DNA from: Anseranas semipalmata
Lineage: Eukaryota > Chordata > Aves > Anseriformes > Anseranatidae
NCBI GenBank assembly: GCA_013399115.1
Contig: VXAA01004383.1
Span: 62,001 to 126,000 of the forward strand
Length of the DNA stretch: 64,000 nt
Reading direction: 5' to 3'
Under the pieces are notes generated by a model. It was not told the origin of the DNA and ran no database searches. It was given only the letters and a program-made list of their open reading frames with translations. The translations under genes were made by a program, and so were the position numbers. Shown here in pieces: positions 37,110 to 49,640 of the stretch (its first letter is position 1; each line of letters starts with the position of its first letter).

Positions 37110-38598
37110 CCAAACCCCTTCCCTCCTCTGCAGGGATACGACAACACATGGGAGTGTTAAATGACTCATCAAAATTACAGCCTGATGTTGGCAATTCTTC
37201 CCCTCATGTATCTTCCATTACAGCTATTGAGGAGTGTCCTTGGAAAAACATCTATGCAGGAATAGAGCTTTCCATTGCCTTCCAGCACCCTGCTGCAGTC
37301 TGTGACAGCAGTCTTCCCATTCTCATCTCTAGTAGATTCAAGATCTTCCCTGAGTGCAGACTTCCTAAAATCAGTACAGACTACTGCACTGGCTCATTCA
37401 ACTAAACTGGGACAATTCCAGTTCCTGCTGTGGGAGGATAGGGCTATTTACTGACTTACAAATAAAAATTCACAGTGGGCCAGGACTTGGAAAAGAAACA
37501 AAAGCACCAAATTGTTTTCTAGTGTCCACATCCTGCTGTGCTAGGAGTCAGCATAGCTGGGGATCATTTATAGGTGGTTCGTAGTATTGTTCACTCCCAT
37601 CCCTGCTCCCCAGTCACTAAGATGCAGCAGTCTGGAATGACTAACAGGGTGCTCTCCTGCAGGCAACTGGGACACTGACAAGGATTAAGGGACCAGAGTG
37701 TCAAAGGAACATTTAGGCAAGCCTTGACATGATACAGGGTGCTGACAGTTTCATAGATCCTTTATAGAGCTGTCTACAAGTCTACATCAATCCAGCTGTG
37801 GCAGCGTGGTAGAGCCTGGCTTTCTAGCTGATTTCCATTTCCATTATTTATATCATTGCTCTCGATTCTCTTTATGCATTTTTTTCCCTCAAAACTTCAA
37901 AACGGCAAAGTTCCTCTGCCTGTGAGGACTTTAAGATATTAAGCTCTTACTGAAGACTTCCACAGCAGTACCCTTCTATGTCTGGCTGCTCTGGCACATT
38001 CACAAGCCCAGCAGACACCCACTCTCATGTCCTGGGAGAACTTCATCCGACAAAGTCTGGGCTTTCAGGGCAGGTCACTGCTGCACACAAGCTCGCAGCA
38101 GAGCTCTCATCTGCTTCGGTCCAGACCATACACAATTTTTAGTTTCAAGCAAATATTTTGCTGTCTTGGGATCTATCGCTACCAGCATTTCCTCATTTTG
38201 CCTTTTTGGCAGCAGAGCTTTTTGGTACCTTTGTCTTGTGGGACTACCCACTCCTACTTCACGTCATGCATGGACATAAGCACCTGCAGTTTTGCTTTAA
38301 TTCACAGCAAAATTCACAGTTGAGAGAGACTATTTGCACTTTCTGGTGACCATTTTTTGCACAGTTCACTGTCACTCTCAAAGCTTCCCATTTTTATTTA
38401 TGCTGAATTCACACAAAGCTAAGCAGTCCATCCTAGGCATGTTCTCATGTCACAGTCTCCTTGTATACAAGGTCAACAATCTGAGTTTGCTCTTGCAGAT
38501 TATCTTTCCTGGAGCGTTCCAGCTGCTCCACAGCCTTTGGATTCATTGGTAGGAATTCAAAGAAACGCATCATATGAATAGTTATCCTAAATTGCAAC

Positions 38599-38625
38599 TT
38601 TCTCTCTCTCTCTTTTTTTTTTTTT
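38599..38625. repeat. (TC)n / poly-T run
   Basis: A short TC dinucleotide array followed by 13 T. Confidence 0.9.
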
Positions 38626-38736
38626 AATTTGCTTGTCTAAGTGCTTGTCACTTGTACCTGTCAGGTGGCATGCATGCTGGTATGAGAGGTGAACTGGGGG
38701 TTACTTACCCATGTAATTAATTTGCTGGCTGGACAC

Positions 38737-38772
38737 AATGCATGGATACTAAATAATGCATGGATACTAAAT
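38737..38772. repeat. 18-bp perfect tandem duplication
   Basis: AATGCATGGATACTAAAT occurs twice head to tail (38737-38754 and 38755-38772) with no mismatch. It is a recent local duplication inside intron 11. Confidence 0.95.
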
Positions 38773-41700
38773 TTTCTTCATATGTAGGTTGCAATTCAAC
38801 ACATACTGATATAAAAATGGACCACACTGAATCAATATAGCTCCTTGAACCACTATGAATCTCCTTACACATATATTACCTGAACTCTTAGTTTGTATAT
38901 AGACAGTAACAAGCAGATTTTTCTCATCACTTACTCTCATAGGAAATGCTTCTCATGCTACTCAATTATCCTGGACTTTGCTCGAATATATAGACTAGGA
39001 TCTGACATTTTTATTTATGAAAATAGTCTAAAATGACAAAAATCCAGTATTTTTATTTGGATGAAAATCCTATTGACATGTATTCTGCTGCTATATGGTT
39101 TTATGCTTCTCAAATAAATCCAAAGGCATTTGTAAAGGCATTTTTTAGTGGTACACAAGGAGCTAAGTAAAATATCACAATTTTGTTCCATTCTTAAGCA
39201 TTATTATGGTGCTACAGTGAGGTTGACTAAATATAATGGGTCCTGCATTTCCCCAACATATCCATTCTGCTGTTCATTTGTATTAAAAGCACTAGCAAAA
39301 TGCAATTTAACTATAAACTCTGAAATATGCAGCAATTTTGCCATTATCTTCAACGGAAAAAAAGAATGGGCCCACTCTAGATGTGCCTGTGTTCTTTTTC
39401 TACATGCTTGCATACTACATAGTGATTTTACTCTCAAATTTTTACCCAAAGGTAATACTATAAAAATAGGTATCATTAGTTCTAATTCGACCCCAGAAAA
39501 GTCTGCACAATATCACCACTTTATATTGCCTAGAAAACACTTACCTCAGATAAATAACCCTCTGCTCCAAATGAAATGTCTTCCACAACCTGTTAGAGAT
39601 AAGTTATTAAGTATATGGTAGATACATGTATAAATATTAAGATTTCAATGGAACTTATAAAAACAGTATAGCACATAAAAAGTTATATAAGCTGAACAAT
39701 TACATCATTTTGCTACACATGTATGAAACATTTCAATTGCGTTTATAATGGGGCCATGGCAGCCACCCAATATTTAGAGCTAAATTTGAATAAATTTTAT
39801 TAAAGCCTGACTTTTGGCTTCCCTGTTAAAACCCACAAGGAACACTGCCTCTAAAACTGAAAGACTAAATATAGATTGAGACAAACTTCTCTACCAGGCT
39901 CTTACTGATCTAAACACCATTCAGAAGTCTACGGAAATTTTCTGGCACAAATCCTGTAAGTGATTTTGGGCAGGAGAAGCTAGAGACCCCACTGATGGTT
40001 TTTACTAGTAACATGTGGTAACTACAGTTCCTCTTTCAGAACTTACTTCTTCTGTGAAGTCTAGAAGAAATTTGCCAAATTTTCACTGATTGGCTGAGGC
40101 GCAGTCAAAAAAAATCATGTTAACATTATTGAAAAATCATTAATACTTAACACACAACAATATTGATAATATTTAAATAAACTGAAATGGGGATAGTGGT
40201 TTGATAGGGCAATACTTAGTATCACAGGTATGTATATATACATATAATAAAGTATAAAATCATTACTCTGCCATAAGATCATTATGATTACTGGATATTT
40301 CAGCAGTCTATCTGAAGAGAGGTTATTTAGATTTATTTTACCTGCTATATTCATTTTCTTATTACATTTTTACTGCAACATGCCTGTAAACATTAAACTT
40401 ACTGAGATACTATCATCTCTGACTAAAGAGTCAGCATGTTTACCAATATACACGACAGTATCACTCGCAGCTAAGAGGTATCTGACTGCACAACAACGTG
40501 TGTGACTGTACAACAATGATCTGACCACTGTATACAAGCCAGCTTCCTGTTTTTAGAGCAACCCTTTCCAGCTTGGATTAATACAGAAAACACTCAAACA
40601 CTGACTTTCATTGATGCTTAATGCTGACATTCAAAAAGATGATTAAATTTAACGTTTCCAAATTACTTTTGAAGCTCTACAAATACAACATTTAATTAAA
40701 ACTCAAATGAAAGCACAGTTTATTTAGCTTTTTAAAGGCTTTGTCCTTTACACATTGCACATTTGCCTCCTGGATCACAGGCTATCTCAGTACACGGTAA
40801 TGAGTTGCAGCCTGCTGACTGAGGCTTTCTTGTTCCTTCTTATTGCTAAATTCTGAAAAATGTTGTGTCCTAGGCTGTGATGACTTCTTTTTAATGACAG
40901 ACATCACATTAAATATTTTTTTCCACAATTGTCCCCTTAATATCACTTAAAACTTCTAGTATCTTAAAAACAGTGAATCAAATGAATGCTTTGCAATGAT
41001 AGAACACTTTCCCAACACTAATGCTCTAGAAAAAACTCCTAAACATCTTCCCAGATGGCAAAACTGAAGTATGCAGAAGTGAGGAAAGAAAACCAACCGT
41101 TACTCCTATCTCTTTTCTTGCTTCAGTTACAGTGAAAAAATGAGAAATGATCTACAAAGAATTCTGATGGAATAACTAAACTACCAAAAATGCTGACTTA
41201 CAAAAGGTAATACTACTGAAGTTTGTTTTTTCCCTTGTAACTTTAATCACCTCAATTTTCCTGAAATCTAGTAGGTGTTCCTTTCCTTCATAGTGATTAA
41301 GAGGGAACACTGCACAGCATGCCAGATGGCAACAGAACTAAAAAGGATAGGTCAGGAACTCAAGCCTGCAGATGCATACATACTCATGTTCATCGAGATA
41401 CTCGGTGTTAGGGAGGTCCCAGCACACACACATCTCTATGTTTATTCGTTTGTTGGTGGTGTTAGTGTTTTTAAAAGGTTTTGCTTACACAGAAATTATC
41501 AACAACAACAACAAAATAAAGCAAGATTTCATAAGGAGTGGAACAAGCAGGCATTAATATGTCTGAAGGGAAACGAAATGCTACTGCATATTTTAGAAAT
41601 CACCCATATACTTAGATGTATGCATCTAATCTAGTAATCACCACAGCGACTTCCATCTCACTCACATGCAACCTGGGCAATATAACTTGCAGTTTAAAAG

Positions 41701-43186
41701 TATGGTTCATCTCTGGGATGAAAACTAGAACCCATCTTGAATTCCTCAGAGACTTGGGAGAAAAATCAAGCTCACTTAGTTAGCAAAAGACAAACTAGAA
41801 CTGCACTGGCAGGGCACCTTATTTTCAGCAAGACAGCCACTGCCTGGAGAGTACACGCTTGTATGAAAAATTAAGAATATTTTAACTACATAGACAACCA
41901 GCTGACTTTGACATGCTTGAGACTAGGAGTACTGTCTATAACTTTGCTTCAGCATTTTTTAAAATACTATATTCTAATGAGTTATCTGTAGTTGAGAGGG
42001 GTATACCTTAATATTTAAGTAACTTAGATTGTTTTGGCATGAATTTTGCTGGCCTCAATTTATTTAATTTTGACCAAAAAATTAGTAATGATGTTTCAGT
42101 AAGCTGAGCTGCCAAAGCATGTGATTGTCTTCCTTGGTTAACAGTCAGTTTTATAAAGGAAGCCTGATTTACAGGATTATTCGGGGTATGCCATAGTCTA
42201 CCGCATAAACAAACTGAAAAAAAAAATCTGTACTGTCTTAGAAAACACAGTTATGAAGACTATAAAGTAACTGTTGACAGTTAATAAACCTGTGCTCACA
42301 CATGATAGTAAAATAACTAAACTTTAAAAGAATTTATACCTTGCATATTTTATATCAGAACATATCATATCTTGTGATCTAGAGAGGATATTTAATTAAA
42401 AATGAAAAATGGCCCTTCTGCAAAGCAGTATCTGAGGATCTAAGTGAAGGTTTCTTTCCATTCTTCTGTTCTGCTTTTCTTATTCTTGTTTTTTATTTGT
42501 TTCCTAATTAAACCTATACAGAAGGATATAATTATATGCAAGAAAACTGCATTTATAATATACATCAACAAAACCAAATCCACTTCTCAGTAATATTTAG
42601 CCAGATAGAACATGATAAATAACTGGGACACTTTATTTATAGCATTTCACCATCAAGTAAATTAATTACCTGGGAATGAAATGCACCTTCAAAGGCATCT
42701 ATACACATATGCTATCATTACCCTTTGCTGTAGTGTTTCAAACCTAGCAATTCAGTAATCTCTCAATACAAAGAATGCCACTCTTTCCTTTTGCTTCAGT
42801 GACCAACAGCTCTCTGTTTAGAAATTCCCTAATGGAGAACAGAGATGACACAGTTGAAGAGAACTGTCATTCTAGAAACATGGTAACCACATCAAGCTAT
42901 TCCTCTCGCAGGAACAGCACGGCCTTGCTAAATAATATTTAACCAAGTATAGTCGACAAATACATGTTTTTCCATTAGGTATCTCCACTTGCCGATAAAT
43001 GGTTACAACAACTACTAAGGGACATCAGTAAGACTTTCTTTGTGAAAGTCACATATGGCCAAGATAGACACTAAAATCCACACCACTACTACTTTTTGTT
43101 TTGCCACAAACAAAACATTTTTAAATTAAAAAATTACAATACCACATAACAGAGCATTTAAATGCTGCAAAAGTGGATTGCCTTTT

Positions 43187-43442
43187 ATAGAATCATAGAA
43201 TCCTAGAATATCCCAAGTTGGAAGGGGCCTATAAGGATCAAGTCCAACTCCTGGCTCCACATGGGACCACCCAAAAACCAAGCCCTATGTCTGAGAGCGT
43301 TGTCCAAACGCTCCTTGAACTCCAGCAGGCTCGGTGCTGTGACCACTGCCCCGGGGAGCCTGTTCCAGTGCCCGACCACCCTCTTGGTGAAGAACCTTTT
43401 CCTAATATCTAATTTGAAAACACAACTTTCAACTAAGTCCAT
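43187..43442 (-). mobile_element. CR1 LINE 3' end with remnant of ORF2
   Basis: On the minus strand an open frame (43203-43442) encodes the last residues of CR1 ORF2: DIRKRFFTKRVVGHWNRLP followed by LLEFKERLDNALRHRAWFL. It is followed by the tail GGATTCTATGATTCTA (43187-43202). The copy is well preserved and has an intact terminal frame, so it looks younger than the other LINE pieces here. It is only about 250 bp of a roughly 4.5-kb element and cannot be mobile. It sits within intron 11 in the same orientation as DISC1. Confidence 0.92.
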
Positions 43443-43800
43443 TTACAAATAAAGACATTTTCTCTCTTGTAATATCTTCTTCACTTCAAAGCCTTAAAAA
43501 GGAGGTTAGCATGATTTGTAAGAAATGTGTCAGGTTCATTTCTTTGCTTTTACATTCTGCCTTGTGATGAACTGATGGGAGATGTTGGGAACATTATGCT
43601 ATAGCGAGCTCTTCTCTGAAAGGTTAGATATTGCCTGCCACTCCTACTGAGATCCTACCAGGTTTAGTACCTAAACTATAATATGCACTTGCTTGCATAA
43701 AACTTCTATATCCCATAAGGAAAAAATCCCAGATCCTTAAAATATAAAAACAACTAGCCAGCCCTAGTTCCAGAACCAGAAAAGTCTATGTTGTCTATGG

Positions 43801-43830
43801 TTTTTTTTTGTTTGTTTTTTGTTTTTTTTA
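43801..43830. repeat. Poly-T/(GTTT) low-complexity run
   Basis: Long T runs interrupted by G. Confidence 0.85.
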
Positions 43831-45666
43831 ATGGTTGTAATGGGTTGCAGTTGTCACTGATGCATAACTTAGCCTCAGTGGTCTAAGCTGCAGGCAGACT
43901 GAAGCAGAGGAAGGCTAGTCAAGTAAGCTGTGATAAAACACTGCTGTGTTGCTCACCCCCCTCTAAAAGGGAAATGGGATGAATGTTCTTATCTTAACAA
44001 AACTGCTGCTTTTTTTCCTTCGATTTTCTCAGTCCTAGGAGCCTTGTGAGAACAGGTGCAAGAATACCTCCACAAGTCCTTCACTGATGGGCATTTTCAT
44101 GTTTGCATTTACACATCAGCTTCTAAATAGATTTTGGCACATTCTCAAAGTTGTGCTTAATCAGGATGCCTGGACAGGCTGCATTGCAAGCAAAGGCATT
44201 TATACCACAAAGTATAAGCAGCTAGATGACAAGCTGAAGTTAGGGGGATAGTTTCCCTAAGTTCCCTCTGTAGATGACAGAGATAAAGAAGAAACGATCA
44301 AGAAAAAAGTTCAAGAGGAGGAGCTTAGTGGAGGCAGTGCAAATATGCTTTCCTCTTCCACTAAACATATGGGGAACCTGGCCTTCTGATTCCTGCACCT
44401 CTACCCAGAACTGAAAGTCATCTCACTTCAGTTGCCTATATGTCATTCTAGGGGATAGCAATGCCATTTTCCAGGGAAATGATCCAGACTTGCAGAGATG
44501 AAATGGCTGATATCTACTGCATGAATCTCACGAGTACTACAGAAATGGTCCCAAAGCCCCAAACCCTCTAGAGCTTCCCAGCTGCACTTTTAAAAGGGAA
44601 TCACAGCTTTCCATGACCAACAGAGCGGCTCATATTACTTCAGCCAACTCATCAGGGATATGATGAAAGGAAAAGAAAATTTAAGGAGAAAAAAACTAAA
44701 TCAAATTCACAGCTGACCATTTCCAGCAAAAACGCCCTCTATGTGGATTCAGTCTGTAAAATGTCTTTCCTAGGCTGCAAGTACTGTTGAAGCCCAGTTT
44801 AAAAACAGAATTTTACTAACAAGAGGAGATTTTACAGTAAGGTAACACCCTGCTTTCTGCTAAGTCTCAGCCAGTATAAATGCAAAACGTGGTATCGGCT
44901 TTCAATGTAATACACAGCTCAATGGCTCCTAGCACCACATGGGATTAACCACACTTTCAATTTTTGTCAATCAACTGAAAGAACAACTCCTGTTGGAGGG
45001 TCTTTTTGTCACAGTGCTGCTGTTGGGTCATGAAGCTTTTCAACAGCTTTTTTACCTTGACAGTGCAGTTAAATGATTTTTAGGTAGTTGTAAATATTAA
45101 CGCAAGGATGGCATTCCAGAGCAGAACACAAAAACTTTAAAGAAATTTCTCAGACCCTTTAACTCTCGTGATTTTTTCCTCCTTTTAATATTTGCTATGT
45201 GCTGGATCCAGCTATATACCAGCATCTGAACTACGAAGCCTTTGACCTTTTCATTGGGTGGGGAAATTACCCCCTTTCCCACTTCAGCTGACATAGATCC
45301 AAGGCTAACTAGTCAGTAGAACTAACTCAGAGTGAAACTCATCAGTGAGATGAAGAACAGCTGATAATTTGTGTTAAATACTTAAAGAATCTTAAGAGAA
45401 TTGTTTTTCCTTTAAATCCAGATGTACGGGCTGTATTCACTGCCTGAGTAATTTCCACATTTTAAAAAGACTGATGGTTAAAGGAAAAAGGGTTGAAGGG
45501 CTTCTGAGAAGCTAATAAGCTATTTTATTCATGTCCCATATTGGAGGCCAGATGTTAAGTTTGTTCTTAACCTGCGCTGCTGACCCATCGCCCAGCTTTA
45601 ACTCCTCCTCTCAAAATAAAAAACAGCAGTATCACTTCAAAACCAGCTGTAGAGTATTTCAGATAC

Positions 45667-45910
45667 CTGTTCCAGCTCACTGTGCTTGGGGCAGGGAACA
45701 CTGCACCACTCTGTGCCCTTTGGAAAGTGACCTTCTTTTCTTTTTCCAGAATCAGAAGGGCCATCAGCAGTCATCTCCAGCTCATCCATTTGGTTCTCCT
45801 CTTCCTCAAAACCACAGCAACTGGTTTCTTTCAGTTGAAACCCTCGGATCAACAGCTGACAGGCCTCCAAGTCAGCTTCCCACACTCTTTGGAACAGCTG
45901 GCTCCCGCAG
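45667..45910 (-). CDS. DISC1: DISC1 coding exon equivalent to human exon 11
   Basis: On the minus strand a strong acceptor (pyrimidine-rich tract ending TTTATTTCAG, 45911-45920) is followed by 244 nt: one base completing a codon from the previous exon, then 81 codons. The translation contains VWEADLEACQLLI, essentially identical to human DISC1 just before residue 704, then an acidic stretch (EEEENQMDELE), matching human VEDERQMDDLE, and a basic KRK. The exon closes ...HSELEQ at a CAG|GTATCT donor, phase 0, which joins in frame to exon 12. This region leads into the C-terminal coiled coils. After KRK there are 23 residues, against 26 in human, so the linker is shorter and poorly conserved. The residue aligned with human Ser704 is Gly (LLIRGFQ). 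Without splicing, the frame stops 7 codons past the donor. Identification is by motif recall, not database search. Confidence 0.93.
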
Positions 45911-48900
45911 CTGAAATAAAAGCCAAAAGAAAATAAAACTGCAGTTCAGGGAGAATAGTTGCTATTTCAAGTGGGGTGATCACTTGTGATTAGATAGGAA
46001 AATAAAAACAACGGAAAAACAACAGCAACTCAAATACTTCCACAGAGATAACACAAGCTATTTCAAACTGAAAAGCAGTAATATGATGGCCCTATTACAA
46101 TGCAGATGTCATTTAAAAAAAAATCTTTGTGTTAAGATGTTGCTTCCAACTGTACAGCACACACTGGCTACATGTGACCTTCTCCTGATCTGATGCAAGT
46201 CCAGGAATCTTGCAATCACAACCAGCACTTTCTTCTTCTATCAGGTATATTGACCTGTCAGCCTGAAAGCACTCGTGGTTTTCCCGAATTTCTTGTAGAA
46301 GATAATGTATTAGCAATCACACTATTTACTGCTTTAAATTAGCTCTAGTTTTTGGAAAATAGGTACAACGACTTCTAATTTTCTTGTTACACTGAAATGT
46401 GCATGCTTTGACTATGGTGAAACAAATTAGATTAAGCTGGTAATACTCTCCTTTCCTTCAGCTTCTACTTTTGAATGTTGTCCTTATCTCTCCCTAAAGT
46501 GCTTTGCTTTTGTTTTTATTTTTATTTTTTTAATTTTGTTATCCCACTAAAGAAAAACAAATTATTAGGAATTTCAAAATACCAACCTTCTTCATACTTT
46601 CAATTTATTTATCATCTCTGTGAGATGCCTATGTACACTGCAATACTAGTCCTGAGATCTGTCCAAATAGATATTTTCATCTGAAGTAAATAGGAATTCT
46701 AGGCATAGACAGTTTTTCAGAACAAGACACTGAATACTAACATCACACCGCTCTTAAGAGATGTGGTCACATCTCCATTTAATACATCTTGTCTCTAAGG
46801 AACCAAAGGATTAGGTTGCCTGCTAAAATATAGCAGATCACTGTCAGAGCCTGGAATAGGACTCAGAAGTGCTGATTCCCATGGCAATACACATTTCTAG
46901 ACAGATTTGAATACTAATATCTAATAACCACAATACTTTTTCTCAGTACTTTTCATATTATATCATTTGCTATATAATAGTAGGCAATTATAAGTGATTA
47001 AAAAAAGGAAAATAACTATTTGATTTTAACTTTTCTGACCAAATTAAATACTAGCTTATCTTCTATTCTGAATGAAGGATAAAAGAGCTGCACTGCTCAC
47101 AATGAATTCATTAATCTAACAAAGGTACATTTTTAAACTCTACTAACACAAGATGTCGAGCTGTAAAAATTCACAGAGCAGTATTTTGAAACTGAGAGCA
47201 AAACTGGGCTCCAGAAGCTGAGATACTTGATCTGAGCTTAGAGTCAGTATCAGTGGTTATTGAGGGCAGGATGCAGCATGAAGTCCATAAATTGGTCTCC
47301 CCCAGGGAGTTCAGAGTGTCACTAATTAGAAAAGGAAAAAAAATCTTCACCGGATTACAACTCTATGTTCCATCTAGGTAGCATTTTACTTACCAAGCCA
47401 GAAACATAAAATAACCCCCACTGTTTCTGTACTTGTCAGTCACACCATCATGGCTACACAGTCAAACCATCTCCCTGAAGATATACATAAGCCTATTTAC
47501 TTGCTTTTTGCAAAAGTTTGCTTGCAGCTATATATGACATATTATAAAAGACTCAAAACACACTAGAGACCCGAGTGATAATTTCCAGCAGATAGCTTGT
47601 TTTGGCTATTCATTTTAATGAAGAGCTCTATTGACAAAACTGGGACAGAGATAGTGATATATGTAGTATTCACAGCGGAGAAGACAAATAGCATATATAA
47701 AAGCATAGGGTAATGGTGCCTGGGCTGCAGTTATTCATCCGTGACTCAGCAATTTGGTCAACATGCTTTTGATTATGGCTTACTCCCATTTTAGTAATCA
47801 GCAGTTACTGAATGTACTTCTAATTGCATGCTCTTATTTTAAAGATATCTTTGTTTTATCATTGTAACAGTAAAACTCTGGTATATCTTGACTTAAGATA
47901 CCAAGTAAGCATGGTAAATGCTGTTACACTGAACTTTTCAACTGAAACCAGTAACAGCACATATACTTGTATATTCCAGGCCGACCTAAGCCCAAGGACT
48001 CTGCATCTCCTAGTCTTTATTTTGAAATTCAGTGTTTAGTGTTTTTCAAACACACTTTTTAAGTGAAAATTATTTGAAAGCTGCAAATAGTTGACACAGA
48101 AACACAGACCGAATAAGCATTCAAAATTATATTGTCCCCAACATGCAAAATCTTTACATGTTATGACAGGTATGAAAGTAAGCTCAAGTGAGTTTCAGAG
48201 TTTGGTTCATTTGTGTTTAATCCACAGTAAAAGTGCATTTGCAGTCTCTATGAAGCGAAAAGTATGTGGATGCCTGTATTGAACACAGTGAGTTTCTCAG
48301 GTATGCAGCTTTTCAAAATGATGGATCAAGATTGGGCCAGATTTTATATTATTCCCATATTTATAAATCCCTTATGATATGTATTAATCTCTAGATGTTA
48401 TATGCCTGTCTGTATGTTACTAACAAAGTGTTATATGTGGCAAGTTCGACAGAGGTGGGAAGAACAATTTGCTGGAATCCACAACACATCACGATCCATC
48501 AGCCATTTATGTAGACCCAGCAACAACAAAACATACCTTAATCACCCAGTGATTCTGAACTTCCAAGTGCCAGAGGGCTCACGAGTCCCAGGTGCTAGGT
48601 TTTGTACAAATACCAGCCAGATTACAAAGAGCTAGATACAGACAGGGATGTTCAAAGAAACACTGAGACAACAGTGGACTGAACATAGCACATTAGTTAC
48701 AGTACAACAGTTTAATTAGATACATCAGCAAGTAATTAGTCTAATCACCATCAAGCACACTGAGATACCACCATGAATGAGAATTCTAAGGATTTGCAGG
48801 AGGCCAATGAAACAGGTCTATGGTTATCTAAGATCTCTATCCCTCTACAGGAATCATGTAGGAAAGGCAAAAGATGCTACTATAAAAACATAATGGGCAA

Positions 48901-48959
48901 GTGATGGATACGAATGTCATTTAACATCTTTACATAGAAGTCAGTCTTTTGATACCAAA

Positions 48960-49640
48960 TAAAAAAAAAAGACTAAATAGGTGGGAAAAGATTTTGAACA
49001 GCCTTGACATTGAAAGCTATCAGTTATGTTTAATGTAACAGAACAGAGGGAACCAATGGAGAAAACCAAAGTGAAATGATCAGCAACACAGAATTTAAAA
49101 AGAGGGGAGGGAGGGAGAACAGTCATTGCAGTAGCAACAGCATTTTGGCTGGCTGAGGGTAGGGCAAGACTGCTTTTGTCAAGTTGATGCCAGAGAAACG
49201 TGTGTTGAAGTAACTGAGATGCAAGACTCAATCCAAGTAATTTTTTAGCTGGATGGATAGCTAGGACAGGTCTTATCTCCAGGATACTGTGCAAAAAGAA
49301 CTTATATGAGCAGGCCTACATTGACTTGAAGAATGGCTGAGACATCCACAGGAACACAAATGGAAGCTGGAGGGAGAATTCTGGATTAGGTCAAGTTGAT
49401 GATGATGAAAGAGCTGTCAGAGAAACAGAGCTGTTTATAGACAGGAGGAAATGAATGTGGAAGAGAGAGGCTTATCTGTGAGTTCTCCTCATAAAGTGGC
49501 AGTTGAAATTATAGTTGCAGACGCCTTTATGAAGTCTCAAGTAGGAAGTGGCAGCCACAAGCAGTTTTCCAGGGAACAACACCACAGACAAGAGGGTACA
49601 GGAATATAGAGGGTATCTTCAAGCTACATGTAACATTGGG
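48960..49640 (-). mobile_element. Ancient L2-like LINE reverse-transcriptase relic
   Basis: On the minus strand the frame 48941-49294 contains SQLLQHTFLWHQLDKSSLAL and then SASQNAVATAM. This is a worn form of the motif that follows the palm in L2-type elements (LDYCN-LLSGL ... SLAPLQ-IQNAAAR). On the plus strand, blocks such as GCAGCATTTTG, GGGCAAGACTGC and TTGTCAAG occur in the expected order. Similarity seems to continue to about 49640 in the antisense direction. It is heavily diverged and non-functional. The family assignment (L2 versus another non-LTR clade) is uncertain. Confidence 0.5.

Larger units (their letters stand above)
30132..45666 (-). other. DISC1: DISC1 intron 11
   Basis: This AT-rich intron of about 15.5 kb lies between exons 11 and 12. 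It holds an old internally deleted CR1-clade relic (about 35640-36420, minus), a younger 3' CR1 tail (43187-43442, minus), an 18-bp tandem duplication (38737-38772) and short low-complexity runs. The open frames 39148-39621 and 41275-41634 (plus) have no recognisable domain and are taken as chance frames. Confidence 0.8.

Noticed and set aside
39148..39621. 157-codon plus-strand open frame
   Set aside because: Its composition is typical of translated AT-rich intron (many C, F, I, K, N), it has no recognisable domain, and it lies within intron 11 on the opposite strand.
45531..45936. Two plus-strand frames (127 and 84 codons) over DISC1 exon 11
   Set aside because: They are antisense shadows of the coding exon, with no independent signal.
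48530..48545. Good-looking minus-strand donor AAG|GTATGT
   Set aside because: The sequence upstream has no acceptor-bounded frame resembling DISC1 exon 10.
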